In this document: in pieces, positions 27,537-34,205 of the stretch
Position numbering within the stretch: position 1 is the stretch's first letter
Layout of the letters: each line of letters begins with the position of its first letter
Assembly (NCBI GenBank): GCA_963972525.1
Contig: CAXAUZ010000011.1
Span: forward strand, 1 to 64,000
From: Salinilacustrithrix sp003476595
GTDB lineage: Bacteria > Actinomycetota > Acidimicrobiia > Acidimicrobiales > Salinilacustritrichaceae
Direction of reading: 5' to 3'
Length of the DNA stretch: 64,000 nt
Notes under the pieces: model-generated
The model's database searches: none
What the model saw: the letters and a program-made list of their open reading frames with translations, nothing else
What the model was told of the DNA's origin: nothing
Translations under genes and position numbers: made by a program

Positions 27537-27554
27537 TGACTTGCCGCTGAAGGC

Positions 27555-27683
27555 TCAGCTCGAGGGCGGCGTCTGCACATCCTTGTGGAAGATCTGGCCG
27601 TCATAGATGCCACCGAGCTCATCTGCACGAGTGAAGTCGGCAACGGTGCCGAGCTCGATGATGGTGGGGGTTTCGTAGGTCAT
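27555..27683 (-). CDS. Predicted lasso-peptide precursor
   Basis: 42 residues from ATG 27683, with AGGAG eight bases upstream. The leader has Tyr3, Pro6, Ile8, Gly12 and Thr18 at exactly the spacing of the actinobacterial lasso leader rule YxxPxLx3Gx5Tx (Ile for Leu). Thr18 would be the conserved -2 residue, so cleavage is expected after Arg19. The core then starts with Ala20 and its ninth residue is Asp28, giving a possible Ala1-Asp9 macrolactam (ring ADELGGIYD). The tail has Pro39-Pro40 and ends Ser-Ser. The gene is downstream of the cyclase on the same strand and followed by a strong terminator. An Ala1 core is unusual; most begin with Gly. Confidence 0.78.
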   Translation of the reverse strand: MTYETPTIIELGTVADFTRADELGGIYDGQIFHKDVQTPPSS

Positions 27684-27895
27684 TGGAGAATCTCCTGGGT
27701 CGAGTTGATGGAAACCGTCGATCGCGGACTTCCCCGCCGCCGGTGCGATGAGCGTCACACCGCCTCGGAACCGGGTCAACGCATTGGAGTCCCGTTCGGC
27801 GAGGTATGGGGGGTGGATCTCTGACGGTATGTCCGAATCGTCCGTTGAGTGCGTGTTGAGGTCCAGCAGAGATCTCACGGTCCGTATCCGTGTCC
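27684..27895 (-). promoter_or_regulatory. 212-base leader region of the lasso precursor
   Basis: The gap between cyclase stop and precursor start is less GC-rich than its surroundings. A reverse-strand TACCGT at 27824-27829 is a candidate -10 element that would give a 5' untranslated region of about 130 bases. The precursor's frame stays open through this gap, but the AGGAG site in front of ATG 27683 and the perfect leader motif favour the short protein. Confidence 0.3.
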
Positions 27896-29062
27896 TCACG
27901 ACTGCGAAGGTGACTGATGGCTGAGCCATGCTGCTTGGAGGAGCGCAGAGGTCATGGCATGGCCGCGTTCGCTCTGCCAGATGCGTCGGAGCTCCTCGGC
28001 ATCGACGATGGAGTGGTCGACACCCGAACCATCCCAGTGCCGCGCAAACTCTCGCGCGTGCGGCCCGAGGAACGCCTGATTGAAGATGGCCTTCGAGGTC
28101 CGCGAGAGCAGGGCATCGGGCAGCAGGTCGTTGGCGATGCTGCGAATCACCGCTGTCCGGTCTCCCCGTCCGAGGAATCCACCATCGCGGCCGAGGGCCG
28201 CGACGAAATCCGGATGGAGCAGCGGGCTCTGGATGTCGCTCCTCCGCTGTTGGGCGAGGGCTCGACGGTTGCGTCGGAGGACCGATTGCGTGCGCCGGCG
28301 CGGAACGTGATGGACGCTCCTCTCGTACGAGAGTGGCTGACCGACCTCGACCTCGACGACGGCGTCGACGAGCTCTTGTTGGGCGTCGGCCCGCAGCCAT
28401 GTCACGTGCGAGCTGCGATATCGGAGGAGCGCCCGCTGTCGCCGCACGGACGGCGGCAGCACGGCTCCGGCCGCCGAGCGCAGGCGCCGCAGCGAGGCGT
28501 GGCGGGGCGAACGGGCGAGCGCCCTCACGGGCGCGATGCGGTGGGCTTCGACACCGAGTACCTCGTCGCCGCCCTCGCCGTCGAGGACGTGTCCTCCTGC
28601 GAACTCCGCCGTCAGCGGGATGTCGCCGTGGATCGTAGGCGGCCACAGGACGCCGTGCTCGAGCAGGTGCCGGGAGGCGAGCGGGCCCACGAGATCGAGC
28701 TCGTCGTCGATCGTCACGCGGTGCCACTCCGAGATGCCGAGGTGCCGGATCACCATCTCCTGCCAGTCGGTCTCCGTGGCGCGCGCCATGCCGGGGAACC
28801 GCCGCGTCACCGGGATCGGCTCGACTAGCCCCTCTCGGCGAGCCACGTGCGTCGCCACCGCCAGCACGAGTGACGAGTCGCGACCACCGGAGAACGCCAC
28901 GCCGCAGGGTTGGCGCTCGAGGGCACCGAGCAGGATCCGTTCCAACACCTCCCGCGGCGAACCTCGCCATTGCGCTTCGGGGGGAGTCGTCCCTTCGTGC
29001 CCTACGAGGTAGCCCCAGGCGATCTCTCGTGGGGTCATCAGGTACAGCGGCGCATCGGACAC
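27896..29062 (-). CDS. Lasso cyclase: asparagine-synthetase-like, no glutaminase domain
   Basis: 388 residues from GTG 29062 (ATG 29038 is an alternative). The ATP-pyrophosphatase motif SGGRDSS is near residue 58 and the second synthetase motif DGEGGDEVLG near 160, followed by a conserved SKAIFNQAFLGP segment. It should adenylate the core Asp/Glu side chain and close the macrolactam. The N-terminal ~200-residue glutaminase-like domain of AsnB and of most lasso cyclases is absent; the protein begins only ~55 residues before the P-loop. The precursor lies 212 bases downstream. An alternative is a glycan-modifying amidotransferase, as such genes also occur in polysaccharide loci. Confidence 0.8.
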   Translation of the reverse strand: MSDAPLYLMTPREIAWGYLVGHEGTTPPEAQWRGSPREVLERILLGALERQPCGVAFSGGRDSSLVLAVATHVARREGLVEPIPVTRRFPGMARATETDWQEMVIRHLGISEWHRVTIDDELDLVGPLASRHLLEHGVLWPPTIHGDIPLTAEFAGGHVLDGEGGDEVLGVEAHRIAPVRALARSPRHASLRRLRSAAGAVLPPSVRRQRALLRYRSSHVTWLRADAQQELVDAVVEVEVGQPLSYERSVHHVPRRRTQSVLRRNRRALAQQRRSDIQSPLLHPDFVAALGRDGGFLGRGDRTAVIRSIANDLLPDALLSRTSKAIFNQAFLGPHAREFARHWDGSGVDHSIVDAEELRRIWQSERGHAMTSALLQAAWLSHQSPSQS

Positions 29063-29081
29063 CGCCGGATGTTAGGCGCAC

Positions 29082-29107
29082 ACCGTACGGGGGCGATCGG
29101 CTACGGT
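29082..29107. promoter_or_regulatory. Divergent -10 elements of the lasso locus
   Basis: TACGGT occurs on the reverse strand at 29082-29087 (towards the cyclase, 19 bases before its GTG) and on the forward strand at 29102-29107 (towards the PqqD gene). The two halves of the lasso locus therefore appear to be expressed from back-to-back promoters in a 75-base region. Confidence 0.4.
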
Positions 29108-29137
29108 GCGGTCACTCGATCGCGGCAGGAGGCGGAG

Positions 29138-29392
29138 TTGCGACTCAGGCAGGAAGATCTCTCGTGGCACGTTGCGGGTGACGAGCTCGTCGTTCTCGAC
29201 CTGGACGGCTCCACCTACCTCAAGCTCAACGGCAGCGGCCGCGTCCTGTGGGAGCAGCTCGCTGATGGCTCCACCCGCGACGATCTCGTCACCGTGCTGG
29301 TCGATCGTTTCGAAATCTCCCAGAACCGCGCTGCGACCGACGTCGAAACCTTCGTTGCGGAGCTCCAGCGGCGTGGTCTCCTCGACGGCTGA
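29138..29392 (+). CDS. Lasso B1 protein: PqqD-like leader-binding RRE
   Basis: 84 residues from TTG 29138, chosen because a perfect AGGAGG lies five bases upstream and no ATG or GTG fits. The PqqD layout is clear: LSWHVAGDELVVLDLDGSTY, LKLNGSGRVLWEQLADG, and a helical half ending VAELQRRGLLDG. In lasso biosynthesis B1 binds the leader through the Tyr/Pro/Leu residues seen in the precursor and delivers it to the peptidase and cyclase. It is adjacent to the B2 gene, as usual for split B proteins. Confidence 0.85.
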   Translation: MRLRQEDLSWHVAGDELVVLDLDGSTYLKLNGSGRVLWEQLADGSTRDDLVTVLVDRFEISQNRAATDVETFVAELQRRGLLDG

Positions 29393-29444
29393 CCGCGCGC
29401 CGCGGTCATCTCGGCAGCGTCGACTGGCGACGAAGCTTGGCGCC

Positions 29445-29861
29445 GTGACCCCGCGGGAGGTGCTGACGACGCTCCACGTCCTCGCGCTCATCACCTTCGT
29501 GGAGCTCACCATCCGCTGGGTGTCGCTTCCGCGGCTCACCCGGTTGCTGGGCGTCCGGCTCGACCTCGGGTCCGCCTCGCCCCCGTCCCGGCCCTACCGG
29601 CTCTCGACCCTGCCACCCCGGGCGCGACGCCGCCTCCGCTGCACCCGGCGCGTTGCCAACCACTGGCCGTTCAGCGCGGGCCCCTGCCTGCGTCGCTCGC
29701 TGGTGGCCGGCCGTCTGCTCCGCGACCTCGACCCCTCTCTCCGACTGGGGGTTGCAGGCTCCGGCGACGAGCTCCACGCCCACTCGTGGCTCGAGATCGA
29801 CGGCCGCCCGCTCGAGCGGCTCGCCGGGTTCAACGCCTTCGTCGAGCGTTCCGGTGCCTGA
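29445..29861 (+). CDS. Lasso B2 protein: transglutaminase-like leader peptidase
   Basis: 138 residues from GTG 29445; an in-frame GTG at 29373 would overlap the B1 gene and give 162. It has a hydrophobic N-terminal helix, then the catalytic Cys in SAGPCLRRSLVAGRLLR (about Cys81) and the His/Asp part in HAHSWLEIDGRPLE (about His113, Asp119). This is the McjB-C/LarD-like family that removes the leader after the residue following the conserved Thr. Length matches stand-alone B2 proteins. It overlaps the kinase gene by eight bases. Confidence 0.85.
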   Translation: MTPREVLTTLHVLALITFVELTIRWVSLPRLTRLLGVRLDLGSASPPSRPYRLSTLPPRARRRLRCTRRVANHWPFSAGPCLRRSLVAGRLLRDLDPSLRLGVAGSGDELHAHSWLEIDGRPLERLAGFNAFVERSGA

Positions 29862-30810
29862 GGCGAGCGAAGCCGTTCATGTGTATGTCCAATGCGGCAT
29901 GCGCATCCGGTCCGAGATCGAGATGCATCTCCCACACCTCCCATCATCGGAGTGGGACGTCGACGTCCGGTGGGGTCCGCCGATCGTCGACACGACGCCC
30001 CCGCCTCCCGGCGAGGTCATCGCCAGCTACGTGCAGGGCGAGGTCGCCTGGTACACGGCGACCGCGACCGACGAGGGGTACATCGTCCGATTTCGGGACT
30101 GTGGAGACTTCGTCATCTCCGACGACCTGTCGTGCATCGAGGTCTCCCCGAACCCAGATCCGTCGGGTCGCGCTGATCTCCTCCCGATCCTGCTCGCAGG
30201 AACCGTCAGCGCCATCCTGCTCTCCCTCGCGGGGCACACCGTGCTCCATGCGAGCGCCGTCGCCGCGGATGACACCGCCATCGCGTTCGTTGGGCAGTCG
30301 GGTCGGGGCAAGTCGACGGTCGCTGCGCTCCTGTGCGTCGCAGGCGCCAGCCTCGTCACCGACGATGTCCTGGTCGTCGACGCGGGGCCGCCTCCGACCT
30401 GCATCGGGGGGGCGAACGAGCTCCGCCTTCGCGAGGGCGCTTCGAGCATTCCTCACGCCCGCCCCGAAATCGCCGTACGGACGACCGAAGACGACCGGGT
30501 GGCGTTCGCCCCGCCCGCCGCGCAGGCCGCCTCCATCTCACTCGGCGGGATCGTCATCCCGGCACCGTCGCGCGAGGCGCAGCAGGTCGAAGCCGCGTTG
30601 GTCCCGCCGAGCACAGCGGTGTTCAAGCTGCTGGCCTTCCCGCGCGTGCACGGGTGGACCCGGCGGGAGGTCCTCGCCCGGGAGTTCGCCACGTTGAGTG
30701 AGCTCGTCAACTCGGTACCGGTCTACGAGGTCGTCATCCCTTGGGGCCCGCCATTCGACCCCGCGGTCGCACCTGCGATCATCGAGCTGGTCGTCGGCCG
30801 CAACCGCTGA
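29854..30810 (+). CDS. HPr-kinase-like protein, probable lasso precursor kinase
   Basis: 318 residues from GTG 29854, overlapping the B2 gene. The kinase core has VLHASAVAADDTAIAFVGQS with the P-loop GQSGRGKST at about residue 147 and LVTDDVLVVD downstream, as in HprK. In the paeninodin lasso cluster a kinase of this type phosphorylates the C-terminal Ser of the precursor. The precursor here ends in Ser-Ser, so the same reaction is plausible. It is the last gene of the forward lasso operon B1-B2-kinase; 213 bases follow before the BY-kinase gene. Confidence 0.8.
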   Translation: MPEASEAVHVYVQCGMRIRSEIEMHLPHLPSSEWDVDVRWGPPIVDTTPPPPGEVIASYVQGEVAWYTATATDEGYIVRFRDCGDFVISDDLSCIEVSPNPDPSGRADLLPILLAGTVSAILLSLAGHTVLHASAVAADDTAIAFVGQSGRGKSTVAALLCVAGASLVTDDVLVVDAGPPPTCIGGANELRLREGASSIPHARPEIAVRTTEDDRVAFAPPAAQAASISLGGIVIPAPSREAQQVEAALVPPSTAVFKLLAFPRVHGWTRREVLAREFATLSELVNSVPVYEVVIPWGPPFDPAVAPAIIELVVGRNR

Positions 30811-30864
30811 CCCCAACCGCTCCGGGTGATGGACCGTTGGGTGGCGCTGTGGACCAACCATCCC

Positions 30865-30923
30865 TTCACGATGAGTGGTGGTTTGGGACGCCATCTGTTC
30901 ACGATGAGTGGTGGTTTGGGACG
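30865..30923 (+). repeat. Two 26-bp direct repeats with 33-bp period
   Basis: A 26-base unit beginning TTCACGATGAGTGG and ending TTTGGGACG occurs at 30865-30890 and again, identical, at 30898-30923. The period of 33 bp is about three helical turns, so both copies face the same side of the DNA. They lie upstream of a candidate -10 element and the Wzz/BY-kinase gene, the position expected for an activator-binding site. Confidence 0.75.
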
Positions 30924-30954
30924 GCGCGACGGCGAGGAGTGGAATGGCAGTCGG

Positions 30955-30960
30955 TACCAT
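30955..30960 (+). promoter_or_regulatory. Candidate -10 element TACCAT
   Basis: TANNNT hexamer about 32 bases after the second direct repeat and 63 bases before the GTG of the Wzz/BY-kinase gene. No convincing -35 box is seen, consistent with activator dependence. Confidence 0.35.
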
Positions 30961-31023
30961 GGCGCACCGGAACGCGGCTCGCGAGGCCGTGCCGTTCGAC
31001 AGCGCATCTGGAAGTGAGCCTCC

Positions 31024-32832
31024 GTGGATCCCAAGCACTACCTGAGTCTGCTGCGGCGACGTTGGTGGGCGATCGCGCTCGCAGTGGTCCTCGGCCTGAC
31101 ACTCGGCTGGGTGACCACCCCCTCGTCGGCGGGCCCCGACGAGCCCGACTACTACCGAGCGACCCACACCCTCGTTGCGGAGACCGGCACATCGGCGCCG
31201 CCGAACCTGGCTCAGCTGTCGCTGCTGCTTCGAGTGGGGGACGTGCCCGAGCGGGTCGCAGCCGAGTTCGGCGTGGAGCCGGACGTGCTCGTCTCGCAGG
31301 TCCAGGTACGTCAGAACCCGCAGGTTGCGACGCTCGACATCACGAGCGTGGGCACAGACCCAGACCGTGCCGTCCGGATCGCCGACGGCTTCGCCGGTGC
31401 GTTGCTCGCCACGCTGACCGAGACCACCCAGCAGGAACGAGCGGAAGCACAGACTCGGCTCTCGGCTCGGCTGGACGAGCTCGAAGCCCGCCTTGCGGAC
31501 CTCGATGCCCAGATCGAAGACGGAGCAGGGGATCTCGTTCAGGCGCAGCGGGACGCGCTCGTGCGTGAGTACGGCATCGTGTACGAGGACTTCCAGGTAC
31601 TCAGCCGAGAGCCGGAGGCGACGGTCGGTCTCCGCACCCTGCAGCCCGCAGTGGCGGTCCCCATCTCGGGTGACGCGTTCGTCGCTGCTCTTCAGGAGAC
31701 CCTCGGAGCGACGGACCCGAGCGAGCCGACGGCCATCGAGGACGGAGATCCTGACGAGGAGGATCCACTGCTCGAAGCCTTCGATGCCGGTCCGTCCGAG
31801 CCTCCGAGTCCCGCCCGACGAGGGATGCTGGGCGGTGGGCTCGGTCTGGTCCTCAGCGTCGGCGCTGTCGTCCTCTTCGACCGCTTCGACGATCGACTCC
31901 GTACCAAAGAAGACGCCGAAGAGGCTTTCGGACTGCCAGTCGTCGCCGAGATCCCGCTGTTGCGGCGCAGGCAGCGTCGCAACAGCGAGGTCGTCTCTGC
32001 CGAGCGACCTCGATCCCGCATCGCCGAGGCATACCGTGGCCTGCGAACCAGCGTCCAGTACATGGGTGTGGTCACGTCCCGAGTGGGGGAGTCGCCTTCT
32101 GACTTGCGACGTCAGCAGACGAAGCGCCGGGACCGGTCGGACGGCACGGTCGTGCTCGTCACGTCGCCCGGACCTGCCGAGGGGAAGTCCACAACCGTGG
32201 TGAACCTCGCCGCTGCATACGCCGAGAGCGGGTCACGGGTGTTGATCGTCGATGGCGACTTCCGCCGTCCAGCAGTCCATGAGTTCCTGCCCGAAGCCGA
32301 TGTGGGTCGGGGCAACGGCCTGGCGCCCGTCGACGCGCCGGACGTCTCCGGACTGATCGGTCGGAGCCACATCCCAGGGGTCAGCGCGATCACGCATCTG
32401 GACGAGCGTCTCGAGAGCGTGCAGCCGGCCGACCTCCTGTCGTGGATTCGCTCGACTGTCCAGCAGGCACGGCCCACGTCTGACGTCGTCCTCATCGACA
32501 CCGCCCCGTTCCTCACCGTGAACGACGCCCGGGACCTGCTCGACGTCGCTGACCAAGTCGTGGTGGTTGCGCGAAGCGGCAAGACGAGCCGCCAGTCAGC
32601 TGATCGCATGAGCGAGCTCCTGGCGCGACTGAGCGCGAAGGTCGTGGGCGTCGTCCTGGTCGGGTCCGGAGACACGCCGGCGACCAAGCGCTACTACTAC
32701 TCCAAAGATCCGACGAGCGAGCCGCTGCCGCCGCCGACCGACGGTCAGGAGCAACGGGGGATCGAGTCGGACGAGCTGGACGCACTGGACGCCGAGGGTG
32801 AACTGCCCGAAGTCCACCCCGCAGACCGGTGA
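31024..32832 (+). CDS. Wzz chain-length regulator fused to BY-kinase
   Basis: 602 residues from GTG 31024. Membrane segments near residues 13-31 and 268-288 flank an extracytoplasmic Wzz-like region with a coiled coil (RLSARLDELEARLADLDAQI). The cytoplasmic kinase has Walker A SPGPAEGKSTT near 385, Walker A' VLIVDGDFRRP near 407, and Walker B VVLIDTAPFL near 490. A short Tyr cluster (RYYY, about 557) is the probable autophosphorylation site, followed by an acidic tail. It should control polymerisation and export of the polysaccharide. It is likely regulated through the direct repeats upstream. Confidence 0.9.
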   Translation: MDPKHYLSLLRRRWWAIALAVVLGLTLGWVTTPSSAGPDEPDYYRATHTLVAETGTSAPPNLAQLSLLLRVGDVPERVAAEFGVEPDVLVSQVQVRQNPQVATLDITSVGTDPDRAVRIADGFAGALLATLTETTQQERAEAQTRLSARLDELEARLADLDAQIEDGAGDLVQAQRDALVREYGIVYEDFQVLSREPEATVGLRTLQPAVAVPISGDAFVAALQETLGATDPSEPTAIEDGDPDEEDPLLEAFDAGPSEPPSPARRGMLGGGLGLVLSVGAVVLFDRFDDRLRTKEDAEEAFGLPVVAEIPLLRRRQRRNSEVVSAERPRSRIAEAYRGLRTSVQYMGVVTSRVGESPSDLRRQQTKRRDRSDGTVVLVTSPGPAEGKSTTVVNLAAAYAESGSRVLIVDGDFRRPAVHEFLPEADVGRGNGLAPVDAPDVSGLIGRSHIPGVSAITHLDERLESVQPADLLSWIRSTVQQARPTSDVVLIDTAPFLTVNDARDLLDVADQVVVVARSGKTSRQSADRMSELLARLSAKVVGVVLVGSGDTPATKRYYYSKDPTSEPLPPPTDGQEQRGIESDELDALDAEGELPEVHPADR

Positions 32833-32833
32833 C

Positions 32834-33118
32834 GTGGCTCCCTCCGGCGAGGTGATCTGGTCGAGAGCGCCACACGTGCTCTGGCGCGTGGTCGTCGACC
32901 AAGCACTGCTGCTGCGAGCCGATGGAGGGGGGGTCTTGGCGCTGAACCGGTCGGGCACCGCACTGTGGCAGGCGCTCGATGTTCCCGGCACGGCCGGGGT
33001 GCTCGCCGCACGCTTGTGCGAGACATACGGATCCGAGCCCGAAGTCCTTGCCGAGGACATCTCGCTGACGCTGCTCGACCTCGCGGACCGTGGACTGGTC
33101 TCCTTCGATGACCGCTGA
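32834..33118 (+). CDS. PqqD-like protein (second RRE locus)
   Basis: 94 residues from GTG 32834, one base after the BY-kinase stop. PqqD layout: VLWRVVVDQALLLRADGGGV, LALNRSGTALWQAL, then helices ending LLDLADRGLVSFDD. It overlaps the following nucleotidyltransferase gene by 11 bases. No precursor peptide or cyclase is next to it. It may serve the lasso precursor as a second adaptor, or present a different client to the nucleotidyltransferase. Confidence 0.75.
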   Translation: MAPSGEVIWSRAPHVLWRVVVDQALLLRADGGGVLALNRSGTALWQALDVPGTAGVLAARLCETYGSEPEVLAEDISLTLLDLADRGLVSFDDR

Positions 33119-34205
33119 CCGCTGTGGGGTTGCGGCCGTCGCTGCGCATGGCCTGCCGGGTGTGGGGACCCGCCGAGGTGCAGCCAAACGACGGTCCGCA
33201 GCGGAGTGGTCCGAGCTTCGCCGTCACGTGGCGCACCAGCGACTGGGCGGCGTCCTCGCACGAGCCATCGCATCGGGTGCGATCGACGCGAGCGATGAGC
33301 AGGCCAGGGACGCGTACGCCCTTGCCATGGAGGAGGCCGCGACTGACCTCCTCCTCGAGCGAGCGCTACTGCGCTGGTCTGCGGTTCTCGAGTCGACGGC
33401 CATCCCTTACCGTGTGCTCAAGGGTGCTGCTTTGGCTCACCTCGTCTATCCGGAGCCTGCTGTCCGCTCCTTCGGCGATGTGGATCTCCTGGTCCGCAGC
33501 GCCGAGCTGGACGCCGCAGTGGTCGCGTTCACCCGAGCCGGTCTCCAACGGCGGTCGCCTGAGCTGCACCCGGGCTTCGACCGCCGGTTCGGCAAGGGTG
33601 TCACGTTCGTGGACTCCGATGGGTGGGAGCTGGACCTCCACCGGACGCTGGCTCCGGGTCCTTTTGGCCTGAGGGTGGACGATTCGGGCCTGTTCGCAGC
33701 GGCACCGGAGTGGCTTACGCTCGGCGGGCGAACGCTTCCCTGCCTGGCGCCGACTGACATGTTCCTGCATGCCTGCCTCCACGCTGTGCTCGGCGACGCC
33801 GAACCGCGATGGGGTGCGCTCCGGGACGTCGTGCAGCTGGCGCACGACCGTCGAGTCGAACCGCATGAGGTGATCACACGCGCCCGGTCCTGGCGGGTCG
33901 ACGCCGTCGTCGCTCGGGCGGTGTCCACGGCGTGGACACTCCTCGACGTCGACGCGGATCTCGAGCTCGTGAGGTGGGCGCAGAGCGAGCAACCGACGCG
34001 CCGGGACGAACACCTGCTCGCGGCCTACGGATCGGGGCGAAGCTACGCGCGGTTGGCTGCGGCGTCGTTGCCTGAGATCCCTGGATGGGCCGATCGGATT
34101 CGCTTCGCCGTCTGGCACGCGAATCCCCGCGGACGCACCCGACGGCCGGCGCAGCACATCCGCCGGGTGATCCGCGCGGCAGCAGGAAAGCCGGTGCCGC
34201 GATGA
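33108..34205 (+). CDS. Nucleotidyltransferase-fold family protein (PF14907-like)
   Basis: 365 residues from ATG 33108. The core is IPYRVLKGAALAHLVYPEP, RSFGDVDLLVRSAEL (DxD metal site) and DGWELDLHRTL, the same order as in the protein at 26344-27486, so the two are probably paralogues. It is embedded in a BY-kinase/PqqD/nucleotidyltransferase/membrane-protein operon with overlaps on both sides. Substrate unknown; addition of a nucleotide or sugar-phosphate to a peptide or glycan is an inference. Confidence 0.78.
   Translation: MTADRCGVAAVAAHGLPGVGTRRGAAKRRSAAEWSELRRHVAHQRLGGVLARAIASGAIDASDEQARDAYALAMEEAATDLLLERALLRWSAVLESTAIPYRVLKGAALAHLVYPEPAVRSFGDVDLLVRSAELDAAVVAFTRAGLQRRSPELHPGFDRRFGKGVTFVDSDGWELDLHRTLAPGPFGLRVDDSGLFAAAPEWLTLGGRTLPCLAPTDMFLHACLHAVLGDAEPRWGALRDVVQLAHDRRVEPHEVITRARSWRVDAVVARAVSTAWTLLDVDADLELVRWAQSEQPTRRDEHLLAAYGSGRSYARLAAASLPEIPGWADRIRFAVWHANPRGRTRRPAQHIRRVIRAAAGKPVPR

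Noticed and set aside
27555..27683. Alternative lasso core starting at Gly24, Gly25 or Gly29
   Set aside because: Gly24 and Gly25 have no Asp/Glu at positions 7-9. Gly29 to Asp35 would give a seven-residue ring but leaves Thr18 far from -2, against the leader rule.
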